A DNA stretch of 64,000 nucleotides. Origin: Sphingobacteriales bacterium. Its GTDB lineage: Bacteria; Bacteroidota; Bacteroidia; Chitinophagales; CAIOSU01. Of this stretch, positions 51,864 through 59,563 are shown piece by piece. The stretch covers positions 55,015 to 119,014 of the forward strand of contig JAIXOI010000055.1 in NCBI GenBank assembly GCA_027486795.1. The letters are read 5' to 3'. A program made the translations under genes and the position numbers. The first letter of the stretch is position 1. Each line of letters opens with the position of its first letter. The notes below the pieces were generated by a model. The model saw only the letters and a program-made list of their open reading frames with translations, was not told where the DNA came from and ran no database searches.

Positions 51864-52925
51864 ATGTTACAAGACGAATCAACGTTTGATGCCAGTGAAG
51901 AACTGGAAGACGAACAGGAAGAACTATACGAGCATACCGTTATTAAAGTTGACCGAGGTCAGCAGTCCATACGTATCGATAAATTCCTGACCAATAGGAT
52001 GGAAGCGGTAAGCCGCAGCCGCATACAGAACGTTGCAGAAGCAGGTATGCTAAAAGTAAACGGCGTTGCAGTAAAGGTGAACTATAAGATAAAGCCTTTG
52101 GATGAAATTACGGTGCTAGTTACTAAAGCATCGCATGAGTATTCACTCGATCCTGAAGACATTCCTTTAAACATTGTTTACGAAGACGACGCTATTGTAA
52201 TCATCAATAAGCAAGTAGGATTGGTGGTGCACCCAGGTTCGGGTAACTATACTGGCACGCTTGTAAATGCATTATTATACCACTTTGGTAATAGCCTGCC
52301 TACAGGAGCAAACAGCAGAGATATTCGCCCAGGTTTGGTTCACCGTATTGATAAGGATACCACAGGCTTGATGATAATTGCAAAGGATGAGGCCGTAATG
52401 ACCCATTTGGCTAAGCAATTTTTCGACCATACCATCAAACGGCGTTATGTTGCTTTGGTTTGGGGCGATGTGATTGAAGATGAAGGTACTATAAACGTGA
52501 ACTTGGCGCGGAACCTTCGTTTTCGTAAAAAAATGGATGTTTTTCCTGATGGCGACCATGGCAAACATGCCATTACGCACTACAAAGTTTTGGAGCGTTT
52601 AGGCTATGTAACGCTGGTTGAATGCATATTGGAAACAGGCCGCACGCACCAGATACGCGTGCACATGATGTCGATTGGGCACCCGTTGTTTAACGACAGC
52701 ACCTACGGTGGTGATGAGATACGAAAGGGTACCATTTACAGCAAGTATAAGCAGTTTGTTGACAATTGTTTTAAGCTTATGCCTCGCCAAGCACTGCATG
52801 CCAAGGTGTTAGGCTTTTACCACCCATTGTTGAAGAAGGAAATGCTTTTTGAAAGCCCATTGCCCGAAGATTTTGAATCGGTGCTAGAGAAATGGCGCCA
52901 CTACAATAAATATAAAAAAGACTGA
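51864..52925 (+). CDS. RluD-like 23S rRNA pseudouridine synthase
   Basis: 353 residues. A short acidic N-terminus precedes an S4 RNA-binding domain (IRIDKFLTNRMEAVSRSRIQ) and the catalytic RluA/RluD domain with the active Asp in LVHRIDKDTTGLMIIAK, plus 'TGRTHQIRVHM' and 'HALHAKVLGF'-like sequence (ALHAKVLGFYHP). It isomerises uridines in 23S rRNA; the RluD group (positions 1911/1915/1917) is the closest match by architecture. Confidence 0.9.
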   Translation: MLQDESTFDASEELEDEQEELYEHTVIKVDRGQQSIRIDKFLTNRMEAVSRSRIQNVAEAGMLKVNGVAVKVNYKIKPLDEITVLVTKASHEYSLDPEDIPLNIVYEDDAIVIINKQVGLVVHPGSGNYTGTLVNALLYHFGNSLPTGANSRDIRPGLVHRIDKDTTGLMIIAKDEAVMTHLAKQFFDHTIKRRYVALVWGDVIEDEGTINVNLARNLRFRKKMDVFPDGDHGKHAITHYKVLERLGYVTLVECILETGRTHQIRVHMMSIGHPLFNDSTYGGDEIRKGTIYSKYKQFVDNCFKLMPRQALHAKVLGFYHPLLKKEMLFESPLPEDFESVLEKWRHYNKYKKD

Positions 52926-52938
52926 GTGCTTTTTTTCT

Positions 52939-53017
52939 CTGACAAATTGGCTGTTTCTGTCAGTTTTAGTCTGGCAATGACGCTTTGCACGAATTTTGTG
53001 GATAGGTAGTATATTTA
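52939..53017 (+). promoter_or_regulatory. Inverted repeat and promoter candidate upstream of the DnaJ-like gene
   Basis: ctgaca (52939-52944) and tgtcag (52958-52963) form a spaced 6-bp inverted repeat. Further on, TTG (52985-52987), 22 bases, then TATATTTA (53010-53017) fits the Bacteroidota promoter with one mismatch. The inverted repeat is a heat-shock operator candidate only. Confidence 0.4.
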
Positions 53018-53027
53018 GAATTGAACT

Positions 53028-53981
53028 ATGGACTACAAAGACTATTACAAAGTATTAGGGGTAAGCAGGGATGCCACAGCTGACGATATCAAGAAAGAGT
53101 ATCGGAAGTTGGCAAAGAAGTTTCACCCTGATAAGAACCCGGGTAATGTGCAGGCGGAGAAGAAATTCAAGGAAGTAAACGAAGCCTACGAAGCACTGAG
53201 CGACCCCGAAAAGCGCAAGAAGTACGACCAATTTGGTGAAAACTACAAGCAGTATCAAGGTGGCGCAGGCGCCGGCGGTTCTGCCGATGATTTTTTCCGT
53301 CAATACCGGCAAGGTGGTGGCGGTGGCGCACAATATCAAGGCGACTATGGCGATATGTTTGGTGGCGCTGGCGGCGGCGGAGGGGGAGGTTTCTCCGATT
53401 TCTTTCAAAACCTATTTGGTGGAGCAGCGGGAGGCAGTAGGCAATATGGCGGTGGCGCACGAAGCCGTGCAACACAGGGCCAAGACTACAACGCACAGTA
53501 TGAATTGACCCTCGAGGATGCTTACACTGGAGTTGATACGGTAGTAAATGTAGGTAACGAAAAGCTAAAGTTAAAGTTAAGGCCCGGTATTCGCGATGCG
53601 CAAAAGTTGCGCATAAAAGGTAAAGGTGGCCCGGGTGCTGGCGGCGGCCCTGACGGTGATTTGTACTTAGAGGTATCCGTTAAACCACACCCTATTTTTG
53701 AGCGCAAAGAGGATGATTTGTACCGCGATATGCCCATAAGCGTGCCAACGGCAGCGTTGGGCGGTAAGGTTACCGTGCCTCTTTTAGAGGGCTCAATAAG
53801 TATGAACATAGCTGCTGGCACTAACAATGGTAAGGTGCTTCGGCTAAAAGGAAAGGGCATGCCCATATATGGCAAAGAAGGTGCAGGCGATTTATATCTA
53901 ACTGTGCGACTGCAGTTGCCCGAAAACCTCACCCAAGTAGAGTTGGATTTGTTTGAACAACTGCGTAAGTTGCGGGATTAG
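53028..53981 (+). CDS. CbpA-type DnaJ-domain co-chaperone
   Basis: 317 residues. An N-terminal J domain ([23 protein letters not shown] in parts) carries the HPD motif in [11 protein letters not shown] long Gly-rich linker (about 80-145, with runs such as GGGGGAQYQ) follows, then the two substrate-binding beta domains of DnaJ. The zinc-finger domain is absent, which is the CbpA layout. It stimulates DnaK ATPase. The Gly linker is unusually long. Monocistronic. Confidence 0.92.
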   Translation: MDYKDYYKVLGVSRDATADDIKKEYRKLAKKFHPDKNPGNVQAEKKFKEVNEAYEALSDPEKRKKYDQFGENYKQYQGGAGAGGSADDFFRQYRQGGGGGAQYQGDYGDMFGGAGGGGGGGFSDFFQNLFGGAAGGSRQYGGGARSRATQGQDYNAQYELTLEDAYTGVDTVVNVGNEKLKLKLRPGIRDAQKLRIKGKGGPGAGGGPDGDLYLEVSVKPHPIFERKEDDLYRDMPISVPTAALGGKVTVPLLEGSISMNIAAGTNNGKVLRLKGKGMPIYGKEGAGDLYLTVRLQLPENLTQVELDLFEQLRKLRD

Positions 53982-53993
53982 TTAATTTTAAGT

Positions 53994-54085
53994 CCATGGT
54001 CGATAGTCGATGGTCCATGGAAGTATATAATTTGAAGGGAAATATTATTAACAACTTCCATGGACTATGGACCATGGACTATCGA
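53994..54085. repeat. Inverted pair of CCATGGA-type heptad arrays
   Basis: Left arm 53994-54021: ccatggt, cgatagt, cgatggt, ccatgga. Right arm 54058-54085: ccatgga, ctatgga, ccatgga, ctatcga. Read on the opposite strand, the right arm uses the same units (TCCATGG, TCGATAG) as the left. The spacer is 36 bases. This is the clearest member of the family. Confidence 0.8.
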
Positions 54086-54096
54086 CTTACCGCCCT

Positions 54097-54903
54097 ATGC
54101 GCATAATCATATACCTACTTGCTTTATTTATTGTTGGCTATGTAGCTGGCTGCTTGGTATTATACTTCTTTCAAGAGAAACTCATCTTTCATCCATATGC
54201 CCTTCCGCAGGATAGGGTATTCCATTTCGAACAACCATTTGAAGAACATTTTGTAGATGCTGGCGATGGCGTAAAGCTGCACGCTATCCATTTTCACCCA
54301 GCCGCGGCGAGCAAAGGCATGGTGATATATTACCACGGCAACGGTGGATGTATGGACCGTTGGGGCTTTGTAGCCAAAGATTTCACCGACCGTGGCTACG
54401 AGGTATTTATGACCGACTACCGCGGTTATGGCAAAAGCGGTGGCACTATACAAAGTGAAGCCCAGTTTATAAGCGATGCTAATGTGCTATACGAGTATGG
54501 CGTTGGTTTGGCACCTGGCAAAAGGGTAGTGGTGGTAGGCACATCAATGGGCAGTGGTGTTGCCCCAGGCGTAGCGGCCAAGCACCAACCCGATATGTTG
54601 ATATTGAATACCCCGTACAACAGTTTATTGGATGTAACCAAAAGCCACACATTTGGCATTTTACCCATAAACTGGATATTGAAATACCACCTGAAAAGCG
54701 AAGATTTGATTGGGCAATTCAACGGCCCAGTTTACATCATTCATGGCACTGCCGACCGCACGGTGCCGTATGCTTGTGCAGAGAAACTGGCCAAGCGAAG
54801 CAACCCGGGCAATACTACTTTTATTACCGTACCCAATGGTACCCACAAACTAGGCAGCGACCCTGCGTATTTTCAGATGTTGGATGTTGCTTTGGAGAAA
54901 TAA
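54097..54903 (+). CDS. Membrane-anchored alpha/beta hydrolase (ABHD13/BEM46-like)
   Basis: 268 residues from ATG 54097; an earlier ATG at 54067 lies inside the heptad array and is not preferred. One N-terminal membrane helix (IIIYLLALFIVGYVAGCLVLYFF) and then a serine hydrolase: YYHGNGGC (oxyanion), MTDYRGYGKSGG, nucleophile elbow VVGTSMGSG, HGTADRTVPY (acid), and PNGTHKLG (His). Substrate unknown; related proteins act on lipids or acyl groups. Convergent with the small basic protein gene. Confidence 0.85.
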   Translation: MRIIIYLLALFIVGYVAGCLVLYFFQEKLIFHPYALPQDRVFHFEQPFEEHFVDAGDGVKLHAIHFHPAAASKGMVIYYHGNGGCMDRWGFVAKDFTDRGYEVFMTDYRGYGKSGGTIQSEAQFISDANVLYEYGVGLAPGKRVVVVGTSMGSGVAPGVAAKHQPDMLILNTPYNSLLDVTKSHTFGILPINWILKYHLKSEDLIGQFNGPVYIIHGTADRTVPYACAEKLAKRSNPGNTTFITVPNGTHKLGSDPAYFQMLDVALEK

Positions 54904-54906
54904 TGC

Positions 54907-55062
54907 TCAGCCGCCGGTTTTTCTTACCATATTTACTTTAGGCTTCATTTGGCCGCCTTTGGGTGGTTTAGCAGCATTAGTGCCTTTGGCAACGTTAGGG
55001 GTGCCTGCTTTTTTGCCACCTTTTTTGTTGGAGCCCTGTTGGTTTTGGTTGGTAAGCGACAT
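54907..55062 (-). CDS. Small basic protein of 51 residues, unknown function
   Basis: ATG 55062-55060 to TGA 54909-54907 encodes MSLTNQNQQGSNKKGGKKAG followed by TPNVAKGTNAAKPPKGGQM and KPKVNMVRKTGG. It is very rich in K, G, N and Q with no hydrophobic core and no acidic residue, so likely disordered and nucleic-acid-binding. Similar short basic proteins are frequent in Bacteroidota genomes and are usually left unannotated. The stop codon lies 3 bases past the end of the convergent hydrolase gene. No other support than reading frame and composition. Confidence 0.5.
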   Translation of the reverse strand: MSLTNQNQQGSNKKGGKKAGTPNVAKGTNAAKPPKGGQMKPKVNMVRKTGG

Positions 55063-55306
55063 AGTATCGAGTATTTTGTTTGCAATAAAGTTAAGCTAAA
55101 TTGTGCCTTACTTGCAACTCTATAAACAGGATAATTGCACTCAAAATTGTTATCTGGGTATCTGCAAATAGAATGATGGGATATAAAATTGATAATCAAT
55201 GGTGAAACAATAATTGGCAGGCATCGAATTTGAGTACCATGAAGTCGAAATTGAATAGGTATATGGCCTTTTTGAACTTTACATTTGCCAAAGCGTTATC
55301 TAACTT

Positions 55307-55346
55307 ACAATTCTATAATTCTCCAATTCTATAAATTCTGATTCAG
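55307..55346. repeat. Octad array (AATTCT core) upstream of msrB
   Basis: acaattct, ataattct, ccaattct, ataaattct and gattcag in a row end 8 bases before the msrB start codon. They match the arms at 12673-12769. No convincing partner arm. The rest of 55063-55354 holds nothing recognised. Confidence 0.6.
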
Positions 55347-55354
55347 ACCCCATT

Positions 55355-55807
55355 ATGGAAACCAAAACCATCACCTGGAAAGACGTAATACACTACACCC
55401 AAGCGGGCAACCCTAAGCCACCAAAACGCTTGGTTAAAGCCGACGCGGAGTGGAAGGCGCAGCTTAGCGATGAGCAATACTACGTAACCCGCCAGCATGG
55501 CACTGAGCGCCCAGGTAGCGGCGAGTTTTGCTCAAAGTTCGAGCCGGGTTTGTATGCCTGTGCTTGCTGTGGAACCGCGTTGTTCGATAGTGGTCAGAAG
55601 TTTGAGTCGGGCACGGGTTGGCCGAGTTTTACGCAACCCGTTGAAGAGGATGTAATCAAATACATTGCCGATAAAAGCTTTGGGATGGTGCGTGTAGAGG
55701 TGCAGTGCAATGTATGCGATTGCCACTTGGGCCATGTGTTTCCTGATGGGCCGAAGCCAAGCGGGCTGAGGTATTGTGTCAATTCACTTTCATTGGTGAA
55801 GGTGTAA
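55355..55807 (+). CDS. msrB: Peptide-methionine (R)-S-oxide reductase
   Basis: 150 residues. It has the full MsrB pattern: two zinc CxxC pairs (CACC and CNVC), 'SGTGWPSFTQPV', 'VQCNVCDCHLGHVFPDGPKPSG', and the catalytic Cys in RYCVNSLSL. It reduces the R epimer of methionine sulfoxide in proteins with thioredoxin. No signal peptide, so cytosolic. No msrA is adjacent. Confidence 0.95.
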   Translation: METKTITWKDVIHYTQAGNPKPPKRLVKADAEWKAQLSDEQYYVTRQHGTERPGSGEFCSKFEPGLYACACCGTALFDSGQKFESGTGWPSFTQPVEEDVIKYIADKSFGMVRVEVQCNVCDCHLGHVFPDGPKPSGLRYCVNSLSLVKV

Positions 55808-55811
55808 TTTA

Positions 55812-55919
55812 GTTACTGGTTACGAGTTTATGATTGCAAACCCAATTTTGATGGTACTAAGGCAATTGAATGGTATCCACTTTATTAAACAACCCGTAAC
55901 CTATAACTCGTAACTCATA
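55812..55919. repeat. Inverted pair of GTTACGA-type heptad arrays
   Basis: Left arm 55812-55832: gttactg, gttacga, gtttatg. Right arm 55892-55919: acccgta, acctata, actcgta, actcata, which read on the other strand as TATGAGT, TACGAGT, TATAGGT, TACGGGT. The spacer is about 59 bases. It lies between msrB and the D-Ala ligase gene. Confidence 0.7.
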
Positions 55920-55967
55920 AAGTATATTTTTTCGTTTGCCGCGCCGAAAGTGTAAATTTACGCTCGT

Positions 55968-58679
55968 ATGAGAGTAGGTATATTTTTTGGCGGCCCATCA
56001 CGAGAGCGCGAAATATCTTTCGCAGGCGGTAGAACGGTTTATGACAACCTCAACAAGGCATTGTTTGAGCCCGTTCCCATTTTTGTGGATAGCCTAAAGA
56101 ACTTGATATTGCTCGATTGGCAATTTGTATACAAAGGCACCATACGCGATTTTTATCCCCCACTTGGTCATATTCCCGATAGTCCCAATAACTTCCAGAT
56201 TTATATTGAGAGTTTGTCAGGGCTTGACGACGATGAATTGCGGCACATGATAAGTAAGGTGGGTAAATTGATATTGCCCTATGAGTTGCCAGGCTATATG
56301 GATTTTGCCTTTTTAGCTATGCACGGTAGCTATGGCGAAGACGGCCAAATACAAGGCATACTCGAATCGTTGAATATTCCATATTCGGGTTCGGGCATAA
56401 TGCCTTCGGCCATTGGCATGAACAAAGCCTTCCAAAAGAAAGCGTTGGAGCATGTTTCGCTGCCAACCCCCAAGTACCACATCATCAGCCGCAGCCAATG
56501 GTTGCACAACCACGACAAGGCAGGGCTTTATGCACAAGTAAAGGCGCAAGTAGGGGAGAAGTTGGTTATCAAGCCATCTAACCAAGGTTCATCCATCGGG
56601 GTATCAATCGTTACTGAAGATAGTTGTGGTGCTTTTGAGCGAGGAGTGGATAAAGCTTTCTTTATCAAACACTTGGAGCCGTTGGATTGGATTGATTTGG
56701 ATGAGGAAAGCAAAGTGAGCTTCGTGCGCGACCTTGCCGATATCCGCGAAGGGTTGGGTATGCCTGTATTTGCGGGCCATGCCGACAACGACGGAGAGGT
56801 AGTAATTTTTCACCCCGAAGAGTTGTTGACATATATTGACCAATATTTTGACGAAAACCAAGAACCCTTGCGCTTGATGGCCATGGATGCCGAGAGCGAA
56901 GTAGTGGTTGAAGAGTTTATTTCGGGCAAAGAGTTTTCTTGCATTGTGGTGCGCAATGAAGATGGTAAAGCAGTGGCTTTGCCCCCTACCGAAATAGTGA
57001 AAGGTAAAGAGGTATTCGATTATCGCTCCAAGTACCTTGCTGGCTTATCGCGTAAGGTTACGCCCATTGAGGTGGATGATGATACCTTAGCGCGTATTCG
57101 CAAGGATTGCTTGCAGTTGTTCGATTTTTTTGGTTTCCACGTATATGCTCGTATCGATGGTTTTATTAGAGAAGATGGCACCATTTTTCTTAACGACCCC
57201 AATACCACTTCGGGCATGCTGCCATCGTCGTTTTTCTTCCACCAAGCCGCCGAAATTGGTTTAAACCCATCGCAGTTTTTATCCTATATTATCCGCACCT
57301 CTTTAGCCGAGCGCCAAAGCCAGCAACCCATGAGCCTCGATATTAAGCTAACCCTCGATGAGTTGGATAGTGACTTGATTATCCTTAAAACGCAAGCGTT
57401 GGAGAAGCAGCGAATTGGGGTGATTTTGGGTGGTTATTCGTCGGAAAGGCACATCTCTGTTGAAAGTGGTCGTAATATATTCGAAAAGCTTTCTTCATCG
57501 CAAAAATATGAGCCCATCCCAGTTTTCCTCACCGGAAACGATGAGCAGTTTGATATTTACCAAATACCGGTAAACCTAATGTTGAAGGACAATGCCGACG
57601 ATATACGTGATAAGGTTTTGAACTACAAGCGCCACCCTTTAATTGAACAAATACGCCAAGAGTGCAGCGCCATTACCGAAAAATATACCGACGACACCAT
57701 GACTTTTGAGCCACGCAAGCTCAATTTTCACGAGCTAGCCGAGTTGGTAGACGGTGTATTTATCGCCTTGCACGGTCGCCCAGGCGAAGATGGTGCTTTG
57801 CAAGCAATACTAGAACAACATAGTATACCATACAACGGCAGTGGCGTTGAGTCGTCGAATACGACCATAAATAAATACGAAACCAACCAGTTTCTTAAAA
57901 AGCATGGCTTTCAAGTTGCCGACCAAGTATTGGTATTTAAGGAAGATTACGAGAAAGACAACGACGGCACTATTGCCAAGCTCCTATCTGAACTAAAGTT
58001 TCCATTGATTGCCAAACCGGTTGATGATGGCTGCAGTTCGGCAGTAAAGAAGATAAAGAATATTGAGGAGTTGAAAGCATTCTTTACCCAACTGTTCCGC
58101 ACTGCCGATGCATTGGAACCTGAATCGGCAAAGGTGTTGAAGTTGAAAGCCAAAGAGGAATTTAGCCGCAAGGATGTAGCTTTGATTGAGAGTTTTATTG
58201 ATAGACAAGGCGCTAAATATTTTCTAGAAGTTACGGGCGGTATGCTTACGCACCATAACGAAGGTGCACAGCAAGACATAACCTACGAAGTGTTTGAACC
58301 CTCTGAAGCCCTTGCCGGTGGCGAAGTGCTATCTTTAGAAGAAAAGTTTTTAGCAGGTGAGGGGCAAAACCTTACTCCGGCAAGGTTTGGGCGCAATCAA
58401 GAAGAGTACGACCACATATCGGCAAAGGTAAAGGCCGACTTGGGGTTAGTGGCTAAACTGTTGAATGTTGAGGGTTATTGCCGCATCGATGCCTTTGTGA
58501 GGGTAACGGATAGTATGGATGTGCAGACAATAATTATAGAGGTAAACTCGTTACCGGGTATGACACCTGCAACTTGCATCTTCCATCAAGCAGCCATCAA
58601 CGGTTATAAGCCTTACGATTTTATTGATGGTATTTTAGATTTCAGTTTTAAACGCAATCGAGTTGAAAGGTCTAGTTAG
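55968..58679 (+). CDS. Fused double D-alanine--D-alanine ligase
   Basis: 903 residues, over twice the normal Ddl length (about 300-370). Two Ddl-like ATP-grasp modules are joined. Module 1 (1 to ~475) has GGPSREREIS, AMHGSYGEDG, KPSNQGSSIGVSIV, 'EEFISGKEFSCIVV', ARIDGF and LNDPNTTSGM. Module 2 (~482 to 903) has GGYSSERHIS, ALHGRPGEDG, CRIDAF and EVNSLPGMTP. Module 1 has D in place of the usual E of the ExN metal motif; module 2 keeps ExN but has an altered loop (KPVDDGCSSAV) and lacks the EEFxxGxE block. The enzyme likely makes the D-Ala-D-Ala of peptidoglycan. The PASTA gene overlaps its 3' end. Confidence 0.85.
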   Translation: MRVGIFFGGPSREREISFAGGRTVYDNLNKALFEPVPIFVDSLKNLILLDWQFVYKGTIRDFYPPLGHIPDSPNNFQIYIESLSGLDDDELRHMISKVGKLILPYELPGYMDFAFLAMHGSYGEDGQIQGILESLNIPYSGSGIMPSAIGMNKAFQKKALEHVSLPTPKYHIISRSQWLHNHDKAGLYAQVKAQVGEKLVIKPSNQGSSIGVSIVTEDSCGAFERGVDKAFFIKHLEPLDWIDLDEESKVSFVRDLADIREGLGMPVFAGHADNDGEVVIFHPEELLTYIDQYFDENQEPLRLMAMDAESEVVVEEFISGKEFSCIVVRNEDGKAVALPPTEIVKGKEVFDYRSKYLAGLSRKVTPIEVDDDTLARIRKDCLQLFDFFGFHVYARIDGFIREDGTIFLNDPNTTSGMLPSSFFFHQAAEIGLNPSQFLSYIIRTSLAERQSQQPMSLDIKLTLDELDSDLIILKTQALEKQRIGVILGGYSSERHISVESGRNIFEKLSSSQKYEPIPVFLTGNDEQFDIYQIPVNLMLKDNADDIRDKVLNYKRHPLIEQIRQECSAITEKYTDDTMTFEPRKLNFHELAELVDGVFIALHGRPGEDGALQAILEQHSIPYNGSGVESSNTTINKYETNQFLKKHGFQVADQVLVFKEDYEKDNDGTIAKLLSELKFPLIAKPVDDGCSSAVKKIKNIEELKAFFTQLFRTADALEPESAKVLKLKAKEEFSRKDVALIESFIDRQGAKYFLEVTGGMLTHHNEGAQQDITYEVFEPSEALAGGEVLSLEEKFLAGEGQNLTPARFGRNQEEYDHISAKVKADLGLVAKLLNVEGYCRIDAFVRVTDSMDVQTIIIEVNSLPGMTPATCIFHQAAINGYKPYDFIDGILDFSFKRNRVERSS

Positions 58680-59502
58680 TTTTGTATTTAGCAGGGTGTT
58701 TGTAGTAAATATGGCAGCGGCACTGCTCATATTAGTAATGCTACTATTTGGTACCATGTGGTATTTGAAGAGTTACACTCGCTTTGGCGAGAGTGTTACG
58801 GTAAAAGACCTATCGGGCTTAACGGTGGCCGAAGTAGAGGAAGCGCTAACCAGCAGCAAACTAAAGTTTGTGGTATTCGATTCAGTTTTTGTGCCTGGCA
58901 AAAAGCCATTAACGGTTATTGACCAAGAGCCAAAACCATTGAGCAAGGTTAAAGAAAACAGAACCATCTACATCACCATTAATGCATCAAAACCGCCAAA
59001 AGTAGGTTTGCCCGACATTATAGAAAAGCCTTTTAGAGAAGCGACTAAAAAATTGGCAAGCGCAGGTTTAAAGCTCGATAGTGTTATTTATAGGCCTTCT
59101 GGCATAGATGGTAACTTTGTAATGGAGGTGCTCTATGGTGGGCAACCCATTAATGTGGGATATCGTCTTCAAGTAGGCGCTCGTGTTGATTTGGTAGTGA
59201 GTAGCGGCTTGGGCGACCCAGCCGAAGCCCCATGCTTGCTGGGGCTAACGCTTGAACAAGCAAAAATTCCATTAACGGTTAATTACCTTGCACTTGGGGC
59301 CTTGGTTTACGATGGTACCGTTACCGATACTGCAAATGCTGTAATTGTGCGACAAATACCAGAGCCGCAACCAGGTGTAATGCTTACGGTAGGCACCCCT
59401 ATCGATTTGTTCCTATCAAGCAGTATGCCTCAAGAGTTGATTGATAACAACCCTTGTGACCAATTTCCGGTAGATACTTTGGGTATGGATGTTGAGCCTT
59501 GA
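58663..59502 (+). CDS. Membrane-anchored PASTA-domain protein
   Basis: 279 residues from TTG 58663, overlapping the ligase gene by 17 bases; ATG 58711 is an alternative but would shorten the membrane segment's lead. One helix (about 17-36) anchors it, then three PASTA domains follow, with V-PDLxGLTVAEVEEAL-like starts (VKDLSGLTVAEVEEAL, VGLPDIIEKPFREATKKL, ALLGLTLEQ-type in third). PASTA domains bind unlinked peptidoglycan or beta-lactams. Bacteroidota genes of this kind are not kinase-linked. The overlap with the ligase gene points to a cell-wall role. Confidence 0.8.
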   Translation: MKGLVSFVFSRVFVVNMAAALLILVMLLFGTMWYLKSYTRFGESVTVKDLSGLTVAEVEEALTSSKLKFVVFDSVFVPGKKPLTVIDQEPKPLSKVKENRTIYITINASKPPKVGLPDIIEKPFREATKKLASAGLKLDSVIYRPSGIDGNFVMEVLYGGQPINVGYRLQVGARVDLVVSSGLGDPAEAPCLLGLTLEQAKIPLTVNYLALGALVYDGTVTDTANAVIVRQIPEPQPGVMLTVGTPIDLFLSSSMPQELIDNNPCDQFPVDTLGMDVEP

Positions 59503-59563
59503 ACAAGGCAATTAATTGAATAAAAACAGTAGTGCTCAATACTCCTGTTTCGAAACTATAAAG

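Noticed and set aside
54067..54096. Earlier ATG for the alpha/beta hydrolase
   Set aside because: Those codons are the heptad repeat arm; the membrane helix starts at ATG 54097.
54945..55199. 84-codon minus-strand frame overlapping the small basic protein gene
   Set aside because: Another frame at the same place gives a composition-biased basic protein with a proper start and stop; the 84-codon frame has no protein-like features.
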